DNA of 64,000 nucleotides, from the NCBI GenBank assembly GCA_964036045.1, contig OZ038382.1, positions 147,882,961 through 147,946,960 on the forward strand, given 5' to 3'. Shown piece after piece: positions 32,101 to 42,715 of this stretch. Both the position numbers and the translations under genes were made by a program. Origin of the DNA: Eutreptiella sp. 'Long Island Sound 2002'. Lineage: Eukaryota; Euglenozoa; Euglenophyceae; Eutreptiales; Eutreptiaceae. The notes under the pieces are model-generated. The model made no database searches and was not told the origin of the DNA. It saw only the letters and a program-made list of their open reading frames with translations. Position 1 is the first letter of the stretch; each line of letters starts with the position of its first letter.

Positions 32101-34189
32101 CTGGGCTGGCCCACTCACTATCCGAGGGTTCGATCCAGCCCCGCTCAATGAACTCGGCCAATAGCTTCTTCATGGCCTCTGCCCGATCGCCCTGAAGTTG
32201 GTACTCCTGGTGACGAGAGACCTTCGGGTTTGGCTTCAGCTTGATCCTTGCTGTGCCAAACCTCCCACGATCTGGAGGGTTCTTGTTGGCGACGCCACTG
32301 AATAGCCGCGGATAGGCCGCAATCAGCCTCTCCTTCAGCTCGGCGACCTTCGGGTTCTCCTGGGCCTCCTCAGCCGCTTGCTTCGGTATCGATACAACCG
32401 ACCGCACCGCGGTATAGGCCTCTTCTGGGTCCGAGTCTGACTTCTCCTCGTCCGATATGCCGTCTTCATCGTCTTGGGTCGCGATTCCCACCGATAATCT
32501 TCGAAAATTTGCGGCCTCGGGCTGGTTCTTGTCGCTACCGGTTCCCACTCTTGGAAAACCCCACGTTGGTGGGTCCGATCCAACCGGACCATCCTATTGG
32601 TCCGCGATGTGATCCATGACCCTCGCCACGAACTCATCCTTCTCGTACTTGCCGCTGACCAACATCTTGTCATCCCACCAGTGTGGAGAAGTGACCGCGG
32701 CTCACTCCTTCTTGGCTGCCACTCGGTCATGCATCCCCATCCGCATGTAGTTGACGACATGGTCGATCTCAGCATGGGACAGGACGCCAATGCCATCCAA
32801 TGGCTGGTCCGCCCCCGGCTTGGGCTCAAACATGACCCGCATGGGCACCGCCTCAACCCTAAGGGCGAATGCCTCATCACCCGTGGGCTGGGCTTGCGCC
32901 CCATCAACCAGGAAAGCCTTGGTACCGCATGCTTGACCCGGGGGGGGCATTGGTAGGCCCTTGGCGTCGCTGAACAACCTCTCCTCTGGCCCAAATGACA
33001 TCTCGTTCAGGGTGATGGAGTCCAGCGTCGACTTGAGACCCTCCAGCGGACATGGGCTGGATCCTATGCCGGTAATGACCGGGACCCCTCTTGCCCTATC
33101 CGCGACGATCTTCTCCACCGTACGTCTGGTGTCTTCCAGGGAGCCATGCCAATACACGGGTCCCCACTCCTTCAAACCCCTATGCCGGTGCCAGGCTGAG
33201 TCTCCTCGATACCAGTGCCGCCTACACTTCCTCAGAAGTGGGGCATCCCGGGAAGCAAAGACATCTGTCTCGGGCATATCGGCTCCCAGCGTCTGGATTA
33301 TCCTTGCATACACCTGCGGTGCCATCCCATACTCCGCGAGCTGGACTCCACGGTCATCTCTGGACTTGGCACCCACAGCTTGCACCGCTCGGACAATCCG
33401 ATCCTCTTCCTCGGCATTCCATTGGGATGATCCGCATGCATAGTCCATGGATAGCCATGTGAGGCGCTCATCATCCTCGCGGACTAGCGTAGCACGATGG
33501 GGAAGGGCTCCAATGGAGTTACTGACCATGAAGTCGTACCCCATGATCATATCCCAATCGGTAATGTCGGCCACGTAGAAGTTCCCGGATAGAGTGCTTC
33601 TCTTCGCCAAATCTGGGCGGTTCAAGCGCTCATGCTCCCAGAATTCCATACTGATGGTGGCCTCATGGGTGCCGCCACCCATAATCTCTCCGTTGGCGAC
33701 CTTCAGGCGGACCGGTCTCCTGCTGGGCTGCAGGAGTTCCTCCTTGAACAACCCTCTCCGGACCAGGCTCACCTGGGCACCCGTATCCACCAACACATCC
33801 ACCACCTTCTCCTCTCATCCTCACCGTACTCGCACTTTCAAGTGCAACTGCCACTCGTCAACATGAGGTGTATGGACGACTCTCACGGCATGCAACTCTA
33901 GCACGTCCGGGTGCATCAGGACTTCAAGGGTATGGTCACGGATGGTGTAGATCTTGGGCTGGTCCTGCCCGTCCACAGGGCTCTCCGTGGTCGCTCCATC
34001 CTTCTTGCCATGTCCCGTACCCACATGTACTTCCCTTGGCAGGGCGCTCCAGGGGTTGGGAGTGGCGAAACTCAGTGGTTTTGGCTCTTCCGGAGCCTTC
34101 TTCAGCACCCGATGTGCCTCAGATCCCCCAGGGATTCCACTGATTTTCGGAGGAGAGACCTCCGAGGTCCCACTCCCGTGGGGGCTCCT
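29177..34189 (-). pseudogene. pol, family A copy 2 (3' half intact)
   Basis: Protease and methyltransferase-like region: four in-frame stops (TGA 33821-33823, TGA 33815-33817, TGA 32702-32704, TAG 32594-32596) without frame changes. From 32548 to TAA (29177-29179) the frame is open for 1,123 codons: RT with FVDD near 31755; RNase H with TDAS and an ETYPIV block; integrase HHCC (HNAQLMHPGRDKMQQDLEWC..CAVC); DDE core with MDVFAMP, CSDRGSQFVG and the Glu in NGWAEVAG; and a chromodomain YKVRWKGF..WEPPSSF. Near 29510-29570 there is a compensated frameshift and a short deletion relative to copy 1, which alters the region before the chromodomain (CPGIGRRPGMC). The chromodomain is thought to steer integration by binding histone marks. 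Confidence 0.9.
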
Positions 34190-34192
34190 CTA
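34149..34192 (-). promoter_or_regulatory. Candidate gag-pol UAG readthrough signal, copy 2
   Basis: UAG at 34192-34190 is followed on the minus strand by the same CCCAC-GGGA-GTGGG hairpin and GACC-TCGGA-GGTC hairpin as in copy 1. The enclosing stem keeps six of seven pairs (AGAGGAG against CTCCTCC). UAG is in frame with pol. Preservation in a copy that has otherwise collected many stops supports its being ancestral to the family rather than a random mutation. Confidence 0.6.
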
Positions 34193-34862
34193 GACTTGAC
34201 TTCCCGCAGCCCCTTCCGGCTGCGATCCGCCAGGACTTTGTCAACCACGTTGCTGGGCTTTGAGTTCCTCCATCATCCTCAACATGTCGTCAGCAACCTC
34301 CTCGATGGACCTCACTCGTCGGTCTTGGCCAGGTCCACCACCAGAGCCTCTTCCTCCGCCTTTCCCTTGGCCTTTGCCTTGGCCTTTTCCCCCGTCTCCG
34401 CCCTTCGCCTTCCAATCGGCAATCCGCTGCTCCTAGGGCTTCTTCTCGGGGTGGGCGGCGAAGTAGGCCTTCTTTTCCGCCTCATACACCTTGCACTGAC
34501 GATGGTCATGTGCATGGTTGTTTCCCTTGCCATAACAGACCACGCACCCGTCGTGCTGAGACCTGTACTCCCTGAACGAGAGCGGTGGGTTCCCGATCCT
34601 CCTTGGCTCTTTGCCCTTCTTGGGTCCCACCCGGTTCCATCTGGACCGATCCTGCCCATGGTCCCTCACGTTGTGCGCCACAAACGCGAAGAAATGGGCC
34701 TCCTCGTGATCCTCCCGGGACCCGGTCCAGTGGTCTTGGCCACTTCCACTACCATCCTCCGCGGAGTTGGCCGTGTCCTCCTGGATCTCCCGATGATGGC
34801 GGTCTTCTCCGTGGCCTCGTTGTCCATGACCATGTCAATCCTGCACTCGGGCCTCGTTCTTC

Positions 34863-35327
34863 TCATTGAGCTTCAACTCCACCGTCCGGGCTCATGCGGG
34901 CGAAGATGACCTGCATCTTCAGTGGCTCTCCACGCCTCCACTCCGCGTTGTTGAGGCGGGGCAACCTTTGCCCCATGGTGTCTCCAAATACCTCCACGTA
35001 CACGGCGTTCTTCAGTCCCAACATCCGGTTGGGCTCGCCCAGGTTCCTCCTGAAGAACTCCATGATACCCGCATGGGTATCCTCCGCCGCCATGATCCTC
35101 ACCGCCACCCGCTTCTTGGCTCGCTTCTTTTCCTCGTCCTCCACCTTCTTCTTCCAGTGGCCGTGAAAGTGCTGCCCTGGGTCGTGGAAGGTGCCGGAGG
35201 GCTCGGGGCCGGCAAGACCAGTGGGGCAGGCACGCGAGGAGTCGACCTGAACGCTGCTGTTGGGGGTAGAACCGGATACGCGGACACCAACGGAGGCGAG
35301 AGCAGCAACAACGGAAGCAAGATCCAT
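34863..35327 (-). CDS. Chimeric open frame: nested-element LTR start fused to copy 2 gag
   Basis: The frame starts with the same MDLASVVAAL start as nested gag, because the Gag start codon lies inside the LTR. At the element boundary (35164) it continues in frame into copy 2 Gag (HWKKKVEDEEKKRAKK and following) for about 100 codons before the local deletion ends it at 34863. The product would be 154 residues. There is no evidence that it is expressed, but the 3' LTR could supply both promoter and start codon. Confidence 0.5.
   Translation of the reverse strand: MDLASVVAALASVGVRVSGSTPNSSVQVDSSRACPTGLAGPEPSGTFHDPGQHFHGHWKKKVEDEEKKRAKKRVAVRIMAAEDTHAGIMEFFRRNLGEPNRMLGLKNAVYVEVFGDTMGQRLPRLNNAEWRRGEPLKMQVIFARMSPDGGVEAQ
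35159..35163. other. Target-site duplication of nested element (left)
   Basis: GGCCG at 35159-35163 and again at 46118-46122. The uninterrupted site in copy 1 reads CCAGT-GGCCG-GGCAG on the corresponding strand, confirming a 5-bp duplication. Confidence 0.92.
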
Positions 35328-35696
35328 GTTGAGTGTTATCCGACAGAAAATCCCAGTCTATGAAGAAAATTGATGCGGATTATTCTAAGTACATCTGAGT
35401 GTCCATATCTATCTGAAAAGATTTAAATAAATCCGATTGTGAAAAATATTTGGCCGATCTGGCCCGCGAGCGCGCGTCAGCGGCAAATGGCGATTCCAGG
35501 TAAATGATCCGAACGCGGCGGATTTACGGAGAATGGACCGCAGAATCAGATCCGGCACATCAGAAATATATAGGTCTGATCCTGAGACTGAGCTGCGAGG
35601 CGGCAATTCCGCCGAATCAAAGAAAATGACCAAAATGTAGTCAATCTGGGGCAGATCTACGAAAATCTGAGCAGATGGGGGTTAGCCGCACTTAAA
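35164..35696 (-). repeat. 3' LTR, nested element
   Basis: 533 bp, matching 45585-46117 with about ten substitutions. It carries the gag start region (MDLASVV), which in this copy reads out into the flanking copy 2 gag. Confidence 0.93.
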
Positions 35697-35711
35697 CTCC
35701 CCCTCCAAAAA
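35697..35711 (-). other. Polypurine tract, nested element
   Basis: The minus strand reads TTTTTGGAGGGGGAG directly before the 3' LTR start. It is the expected primer for plus-strand synthesis. Confidence 0.75.
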
Positions 35712-37510
35712 CACACTGGGGTTTGTCGCTACGTCAACGAAGAACGTAGTGCGGGTAAGTCCCAGAAAAAAATAGAAATGTAGCCTCGATGGAGCGAAAT
35801 CCGCTTGATCTGACCTGATTTGGGCTGAATTGGCACTGAATCAGGATGGATGAACCTGAAATGAGACAGAATGAGGAGTGACGAACAGTCCTCCGTGCAG
35901 TAAAACATTAGGTTAAGGGCTAAAAAGCATGTAAACGTATCGAGAATCGATACCAAACCATGCATTGGTTGAGAATGAGGTAGATTATTGGTGGATTGAG
36001 TGGGGGAATCAAGAAATGGAGTGACATCTCAGTGCTCTGGCACAGTTTCGCTGTCGCGGGCACGCTACGGTGTCCTCGCCGAACTCTACATCGTGTTACT
36101 CCCGCTTTTCTCGTTCTGAAAAGTGCAGCATGTGCTTCAGATTTGGCGCATCTGGTGGATGATCACAAGATTCAGCAAGATTGAGAATTAATTTGGGCAG
36201 AGATGAAGGAGATGGCAAATACAAATGTAGTCTGCAGGCCTCAAGTGAACCATTGAAGGCAGGGATGTTTTTCTGTTCACTCAGTTAGGCAAGGCCATAA
36301 CAGATCCTCGAGGAATGAGAGGAGATGACAAGGAAATCAACCTAAAATGTCCTAAAATCAGCAAATTCCCTAAGATGAAGGTGAAATGAAGCGGAATGTC
36401 TAGAACTGAAACTACTAACACTTTCGTTTAGACTAAAGTTAATATATATTGTCGTTTATTCAGCTCAATTGTGCTTTCCGGCACGATGGTTCGCGAGCAT
36501 CCAACAGATTCCATGAGAATGTGGATCATGTGATGATGCATCATGATGGGACATGCTGGCCCTGGATCCTTGGCATGTAACGCGCCGAAGGTTCGCTGAA
36601 GGCGCTTTACTGACAGTATATAACTGAGAGACACCGTATAGTCCTTTTTTTACAGTGGCGGCGGTGTCAATCGACTTGGACAAGGCCAATCTTTTGATTG
36701 CGTCCCACAAGACACTTGGATTCACCATTTTCGACAGTTTCAGGTCGGATTGGGCTCACATTGGCGTGTGCCAAAAATACAACGAAGCTTACAGACTTCG
36801 GAGGTTGCTGTTAGAAGTCCCTAGAGCTCCTATCTGAAGGTTGTCTGAACAATTGACGTCTGGGTTTCGTGCAACAGTGGCAGAATGATGGACAAACCTG
36901 AGGATTTCAAGGTAAATTCAAGGAATCTGGATCTGAATCTGGACTTTGGCTTCAGCATCACGGCAAATGAAGGTAAGATCTGAGTTCCTGGCGTCGCAAC
37001 TGGTGCAGCCAGTACTACAGGGGGTGCCTGTAGGGGTGAATGTCACCGGCCGGTGTTTTTACTATGTACATTTGCTTCCATCTGCACGAGTAGCCAAATT
37101 CCAAAAATGCACAGACCAACAGAGACAAGATTACCCCGAATCTGCCTGAATTAAGCCTGAGTTTGGTTTTTTCTGCACACGGCAGCACACTCCGTGGCTT
37201 TCGGCAGCGTATCTACGCCTTGTCTGCCGAACGGAGACCAAAGAAAAGTTGATTGACGTCAAATTATCAAACATTCGCAGTTCTCCACATCATGATGTAA
37301 TCAGGAAGAATGAACAGTGGATTGAGCAGAATGTGGTTTTTTCAAGTCGTCAGAACACTCACATTGGAATAAGTGGTCGACGGGGCGAGGCTGGAGCTTT
37401 TGTAGGAGTTGGACATGCAAGGGTTTCGAACCTACACCCTTGAGCCCTAGCGACGAGTGCCATGCCGCCCTGGACTAGACGACTGTTTGCCAATCTAGGG
37501 CGCCGGCGAC
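35712..37510 (-). other. Long 3' untranslated stretch of nested element
   Basis: About 1.8 kb between the end of pol and the polypurine tract with no supported gene. At its 5' end (about 37500-37403, minus strand) lies a tRNA-like sequence: CTAGTCCAGGGCGGCATGGC resembles an A-box/D-arm region, and GGTTCGAAACC is an exact B-box consensus. Pairing of the acceptor arm is poor, so I read it as a possible SINE fragment or captured tRNA-like piece, not a tRNA gene. Confidence 0.5.
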
Positions 37511-39358
37511 TCAAGTCACGACGGATCTCCCTGAATTCGGCCAAGCACGAATACATGTGACCACCAACCTGTCTGGTCGGGCCCTCGTACGGCTTGGGCG
37601 CTGCAAATCAGCGGCCGAACTTGAAGCTTGGTCCTCATTTGGCTCCTGGGCTGGCCTGACCGCAGGAGGGGGGATCGACGGATCAGCCCTGGAATGTGGC
37701 TGCTGAGGGCCGTAAAAGGCTGGATCTCGATTCACCACAGGTCTTTTTCCGTCGCTCTCCACCTGTCTGTCTGGTTTCGACAAACAGTCTGTCAGGAGTA
37801 CGCCAATTTCGGGGTGCTTCTTGAGGAAGTCGATGAACCCCTTGGTGTACCCATGGACAAAAGAATGGGCTGGTTCCCAGTTGTTGTGACTGGAATCAAA
37901 GCCCCTCCACTCACATAGAAATTCCCATTCGCCCTTCGCGTCACGTCTTGCCTCTACGATCCTCTTGAGTTCGTACTTCCCCCCTTCGATGACCCGATCG
38001 GACAAAAATTTCGAAGTCCAAAAAAGGGGTTTTACCCGATCCTTGGGAGAGGGGATCTCTCTCTTGAGGCGATCGCCCGAAACGTCAATTTCCCTGCTGA
38101 CATCCACACGAATCCTCCACCTGTTCTCACCTAGACGCGCTGTAACAGCGAATGGCCCCTCCCACAAGGGAAGAAGCTTGTCATCCCCGTCCAGGGTGGT
38201 TTCGGATTTTCGAAGCCAAACTCGATCATCGACTTCAAAATTGTGGGGGTTTTTTCGACCTTGATTCTGGACCCAAAGCCAGTCAGCTTGATGCTTATCG
38301 ATTAATTTCGAGACAGTTTTATCTGCTCGTTGGACGTCGTCCAAAAACAACGAAGCATCTTTACAAGGGCGAGGATTATTCAACGGCATGTTCCACCAAC
38401 ACTTCTTTCGTCCAAAGACAATTTCATTTGGAGAAAGGCCATGGTACAAAGGCGTGTTGTGGTAACGGCGAAGCAATGCGAAGAGAACTTCAAGCCAATG
38501 GAAATCCTTTTCACTCGCGAGCTCCTTACGAAGCATATTTATAATAGAGCGGCCGGCTCTTTCGCCAGGCAACGCTCGATGCGAGTGGATTTCACATCTT
38601 AGGTGGTGGATTCCAAGGCGAGCACATAATTCCTTCCACCATTCGGAGGTGTACTCTTTGCCTGAGTCCGTAACCACCTCGGATGGGACGTCCCAACCTC
38701 CCATCCAGGTCTGCGCGCACCATTTGGCGGCAGCCTTGCCAGTCATCGACTCAATGTTGCAAGGCAACACTTGAATGTAGCCGGAATGACGGCACTGAAT
38801 AAGGAGCACACCATTGACCTTTTTATTAGTCCAATGGCACTCTTCGTCATCGAGTTCACCGAGATAGAAGAAATCACTGGTGACTCTGTTAAAGAGGCGC
38901 TCCGGAATAGGGTGTGGCCTCAGATGGCCGTGCTTTTTCGCGCTGGGGGGCGTCGAGACAGCACATTGGGCACATCCGGCGGCTACTTTCATGCAATGAG
39001 TATATAGCCTTGAGCCAAACAACCTATGTTTAATCATCGACCATAATCGACGGCCATGTGCGTGGGGGGACTCCCATTTATGCCACCAGTTTAACACTCG
39101 GAGGGCCAGGGCGTCTGGTACGCACAATTTACCCTCCATCCACAGCTTCCCCCCATCCAACGAATACTCAGAAAAAATCCCATCCTTGTGAGCATCTTTG
39201 GATTTGAGATTTCCAAAGACCTCTTTAAACATGGGATCCTGCAGATAATCGGACGTCCAGTCACGGATGATCAGGGAATCTTTCGGCAGGGGTGGAGTTT
39301 TGGCCGGATCTCGACGCTTAATGCCCTGGATCAACCGAAATCCACTTACACGTCGGGT
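37511..39358 (-). CDS. pol 3' part, nested element: integrase and chromodomain
   Basis: It continues in the same frame as the upstream pol after UAA 39361-39359. The first ATG-independent residues are TRRVSGFRLIQGIK. Integrase zinc region: HKWESPHAHGRR...THCMKVAAGCAQC. DDE core: TSDFFYLG, VVTDSGKEYTS and PGERAGR supply D, D and E. The C-terminus has a chromodomain (EFLCEWRGFDSSHNNWEPAHSF, about 37925-37858) then a Pro/Ser-rich tail. With the single UAA read through or reverted, it would be the C-terminal third of a normal Gag-Pol. Integrase inserts the DNA copy into the host chromosome. Confidence 0.88.
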   Translation of the reverse strand, partial: TRRVSGFRLIQGIKRRDPAKTPPLPKDSLIIRDWTSDYLQDPMFKEVFGNLKSKDAHKDGIFSEYSLDGGKLWMEGKLCVPDALALRVLNWWHKWESPHAHGRRLWSMIKHRLFGSRLYTHCMKVAAGCAQCAVSTPPSAKKHGHLRPHPIPERLFNRVTSDFFYLGELDDEECHWTNKKVNGVLLIQCRHSGYIQVLPCNIESMTGKAAAKWCAQTWMGGWDVPSEVVTDSGKEYTSEWWKELCARLGIHHLRCEIHSHRALPGERAGRSIINMLRKELASEKDFHWLEVLFALLRRYHNTPLYHGLSPNEIVFGRKKCWWNMPLNNPRPCKDASLFLDDVQRADKTVSKLIDKHQADWLWVQNQGRKNPHNFEVDDRVWLRKSETTLDGDDKLLPLWEGPFAVTARLGENRWRIRVDVSREIDVSGDRLKREIPSPKDRVKPLFWTSKFLSDRVIEGGKYELKRIVEARRDAKGEWEFLCEWRGFDSSHNNWEPAHSFVHGYTKGFIDFLKKHPEIGVLLTDCLSKPDRQVESDGKRPVVNRDPAFYGPQQPHSRADPSIPPPAVRPAQEPNEDQASSSAADLQRPSRTRARPDRLVVTCIRAWPNSGRSVVT

Positions 39359-42300
39359 TTAGTCAAACCGTTTCACACTCCCTGAGGAGGGATCGGTGAC
39401 TTTCTCCACGACTTTCAGTGATTTGGTGCAGATCTCATGAGCATGCCCCGGATCTGAGATGGCCGTGATGTCATGGCACGGTAATGCGTGCTGTTTAACA
39501 GCGCATTGCATGCATGCACGTCGAATGAGCTTTTTTTCCTCCTGATCCCATTCGATTATGACGTGGCGGTCCTGCTCCGTACCATGGATGTTGGTACTTT
39601 GCAGCCCCTCTGAAGCGGGGTAAGCCCATCGGCTCAGAGCATCCGCTACCGTGTTGTGTTTTCCAGGCAAATACGACACATGGAGGTCAAACAGACTGAG
39701 AAATTCGTGCCATCTGGCCCGTCGACCAGCTGGGCTAGGGACAGTATCAATGTGTTCGGTGGCCCAATACTCCAGAGATCGATGATCCGTCAGGACCTCG
39801 ACTCGATTGGTGCCAAACCACGATTGGTACTTTTTCAAAGCACAGATTATGGCGTAGGTTTCTTGCTCACGCGGCGACCATTGCATTTGGCGTGGGGCTA
39901 GCTTCCGAGACCAAAATGCAAGAGGGTAATGATCGCCGGTGGCTTCATCAACCTGTTCAAGGACAGCTCCGATCGCGTACCTAGAAGCGTCGGTTCTTAT
40001 GTAGAAGGGTCGGTCAAATTGCGGCACATGCAACGTGGCGACTTCGCAGAGGGCCGCCTTCAAGTGATGGAAGGCCTCCTCGCACTCGTCAGTCCACTTG
40101 ACACGAACCTTTGAACCTGCCTTGCCTGCATCTCTCCCTACCTTCAATAATTCAGTGAGGGGGGCAGCAAATTTGGCATAATTCGGCACAAAAGTGTGGT
40201 AAAAATTGCAACAACCCAGGAATCCTCTCAACTCCGTGATCGTCTCAGGGCGCTTCCACTTCTGAATAGCGACGAGCTTCCCTGGACTGGGTCGTCGGGT
40301 GCCATTCTCAAGGAGAGAACCACAAAATTCGACTGATTTTAAAAATAATTTTCCCTTCTTTCGCCCACAAATCAGCTGATTGGCATCAAGAATGTCCAAA
40401 ACCTGGTTCAGCTGCTTTTCATGTAGGGCCACCAGCTCGGCTTCGGTCAGTCCCTCCCCCTCTGTCGCGATGATTATGTCATCTATGTACACACTCACGA
40501 AGGCACGAAGCTCAGGATGAGCTGTAAAAAGCACATCCTCCATCATTCTTTGAAAAAACGAAGGGGCGTTCTTCAGGCCCATGGGCATGACCGTCCACTG
40601 GACTGGGCCACATGGCGTGCACATACAGGTGAGAGGTCGGCTGTCCTTCCTCAACGGCATTTGGTGAAAGCCGTGACGGAGATCCAGCACAGAAAACAAA
40701 CGACCTCTTGCCCTCTTGGCGATTTCCTCCTCAATGAGGGGCAGGGGGTGCGAATCCGCCTTGGTTTCGGCGTTGAGATTGCGAAAATCAACAACCATTC
40801 GCCGGCCATCAATAGTGTTCTGGTCTGCAGGCGGCGGCTTCGGGACTGTGAAGGGTGCACAGCACCATTCGCTGGTCATACAACCCTCAAGCCAACCAAA
40901 TTCCCTAAGATTTCTCTCGATTATTTTTCTGAGTATCTCATGTTTGTGTCCATGGTTCTCATAAGGACGCTGTTTCTTCGCCTTGTACCCTTCACGAAGC
41001 TCGATGAAGGCTTCACCGAACTGCCCCCGGACAGGGGGATCTTTGATCAACTTACCCGAAAGGGTTGTGTCCTTCCGTTCCTCAAAAATCCTTTCTCTTG
41101 TCTTGGAACACAACTCAGTGTCCACCTGATCGCCAGGAATTACTGTCGAAAAAACTTTGGCGACTTCTTCGGCCTTGGCAGGAAGAATCTTCTTACGGAT
41201 GTCCCTAAAAAGGTCCGTATCAACTGCCTCTTGAAGATAGGTGGGTCGAGTGTCGACATTCCAGAGATTCTCTTCGTGATCCAGCTCCTCGAAAGGATCT
41301 ATGAAAGCTTCCACACGGGGTTTTTCATAAAAAACTCTGAATTTGCGGCGCGATTTAAAATTTTTCTTCGCCCGTGCACTGAAGATTCTTTTCGATGTCG
41401 ATCGTATTGGGGAAGAGGGAGACGAGGCGGATCCATTTGACGTTGGATCACCTTGGGTATCTGACGGACAAAAATCAGAAAAAATAGATTCATCATCAGT
41501 ACCACGCTCAACCTCAGATTCAGACCCAACACAGGAATCAGTACCAGGATCAGCAGAATCAGAGTCAGAAAGCTTTCCATCCACCAGGAATACAAGCAAA
41601 CTCCAGGACCGCTGTGGCAGGGGACCTGTGTCGTCCCTGGCATACAGCTTAATCTTCCTGGGAAGTTCGATGTAATCTACACAAATGTCTTGTAATTCCT
41701 GAAACCAAGGCTTGTCGTCCCACAAGGGCACAACTAAAATCGCCTGGGTTTTATCTTGCTTGATTTTGTGGATGACCTGCTGGATTAAGTGAAACGGAGG
41801 ATTAATCCATAAATTCTTGTCCCATTTATGGGTCCAAGCGTCGCGAAAATGCTTGTCAAAGCGTTTGTTCTCGCGGTTAGCAAAGGCATCATACTGTGGC
41901 CAAAAGGAATGGTGTTCATAAAAATATTCACAAATTGTATCGCGCCATTTGTCGACAACTCTGTAGGATGAAGAGTGCCAGCGCGAAGGGCGTTGTGGCT
42001 GGGAGTCCCTACGAAGACATTCTAACTCTCGGGAGTAATCGGCACTCCCATTCACCTCTGCAATGGTGACATCTTCGCCAAATTTTGGTGTAACCTTTCG
42101 CTTCAAAAATTCTTCTGCACTTTTAAACCCTGCGTGCAAAAAACGAAATTCAGAACGCTCCAAGGGACCTGACTCCAGCAAAAAACAACGCCGGTGACCT
42201 ACGGGCGCCACCCTGTTCTTGCTAAGCCAAGGATGGCCCAAGTAAAGGTCATACTTTATGTCGGCACGATAGAAGTAGTCATCCTTAAGGACAGCTTCCT

Positions 42301-42715
42301 CCACATTACCTTCTTCCCAAAGGTCTTGAGCGACCAAATGAGTTGATATATAACAACCGCGTTGCCCACCTGCGAGAGAATGTCCAGAAACTCCCTCGAG
42401 GGTAACAGGATGAGGCGACTCAAACACGCAGTCGTCGGGTAAGAAAGAATTGGATTGGAGATTTACCTCTGATCCATTGTCACACAAACAAGTGGCGAGG
42501 TGGAAATTGCCCTTGCGATCAGAGACCCACAGCTTTGTGACAAACTGACGGGCCCTGTGCTTGGACTGTACACCAACCTCGTCCACTACAACAGAAGGAT
42601 CCGCTGCCGGATCCAGGGGAGAGGAGACAAGCGACCCTACATCAAGTAGTGGTCGAGATGGAATCTGGGGATCATGCCTGAAATCGCCTGGGGAGGGGCG
42701 ATTTTCGTGGCTCCC
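39359..42715 (-). CDS. pol 5' part, nested element: protease, methyltransferase-like, RT, RNase H
   Basis: Starts directly after the gag UAG, with no frame change. The protease region has CDNGSEV (near 42481-42470) in place of the usual D(T/S)G, plus LYLGHPWLSKN downstream. A methyltransferase-like domain follows (YDAFANREN, LWINPPF at about 41810-41790, AILVVPLWDDKPWFQEL). RT has VYIDDIIIA near 40480 and the LDLRHGFHQM block; RNase H has RTDASRYAIGAVLEQ and ETYAIICALKK. The frame ends at UAA 39361-39359 just after RNase H, before the integrase. The protein is a cytoplasmic particle-associated polyprotein in this class of elements. Confidence 0.9.
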   Translation of the reverse strand, partial: GSHENRPSPGDFRHDPQIPSRPLLDVGSLVSSPLDPAADPSVVVDEVGVQSKHRARQFVTKLWVSDRKGNFHLATCLCDNGSEVNLQSNSFLPDDCVFESPHPVTLEGVSGHSLAGGQRGCYISTHLVAQDLWEEGNVEEAVLKDDYFYRADIKYDLYLGHPWLSKNRVAPVGHRRCFLLESGPLERSEFRFLHAGFKSAEEFLKRKVTPKFGEDVTIAEVNGSADYSRELECLRRDSQPQRPSRWHSSSYRVVDKWRDTICEYFYEHHSFWPQYDAFANRENKRFDKHFRDAWTHKWDKNLWINPPFHLIQQVIHKIKQDKTQAILVVPLWDDKPWFQELQDICVDYIELPRKIKLYARDDTGPLPQRSWSLLVFLVDGKLSDSDSADPGTDSCVGSESEVERGTDDESIFSDFCPSDTQGDPTSNGSASSPSSPIRSTSKRIFSARAKKNFKSRRKFRVFYEKPRVEAFIDPFEELDHEENLWNVDTRPTYLQEAVDTDLFRDIRKKILPAKAEEVAKVFSTVIPGDQVDTELCSKTRERIFEERKDTTLSGKLIKDPPVRGQFGEAFIELREGYKAKKQRPYENHGHKHEILRKIIERNLREFGWLEGCMTSEWCCAPFTVPKPPPADQNTIDGRRMVVDFRNLNAETKADSHPLPLIEEEIAKRARGRLFSVLDLRHGFHQMPLRKDSRPLTCMCTPCGPVQWTVMPMGLKNAPSFFQRMMEDVLFTAHPELRAFVSVYIDDIIIATEGEGLTEAELVALHEKQLNQVLDILDANQLICGRKKGKLFLKSVEFCGSLLENGTRRPSPGKLVAIQKWKRPETITELRGFLGCCNFYHTFVPNYAKFAAPLTELLKVGRDAGKAGSKVRVKWTDECEEAFHHLKAALCEVATLHVPQFDRPFYIRTDASRYAIGAVLEQVDEATGDHYPLAFWSRKLAPRQMQWSPREQETYAIICALKKYQSWFGTNRVEVLTDHRSLEYWATEHIDTVPSPAGRRARWHEFLSLFDLHVSYLPGKHNTVADALSRWAYPASEGLQSTNIHGTEQDRHVIIEWDQEEKKLIRRACMQCAVKQHALPCHDITAISDPGHAHEICTKSLKVVEKVTDPSSGSVKRFD

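Noticed and set aside
37249-42586. Alternative genetic code with UAA/UAG as Gln
   Set aside because: Stops occur at Gln, Gly, Trp, Arg and Tyr codon positions of sister copies, and all three stop types appear; decay plus specific readthrough sites is simpler.
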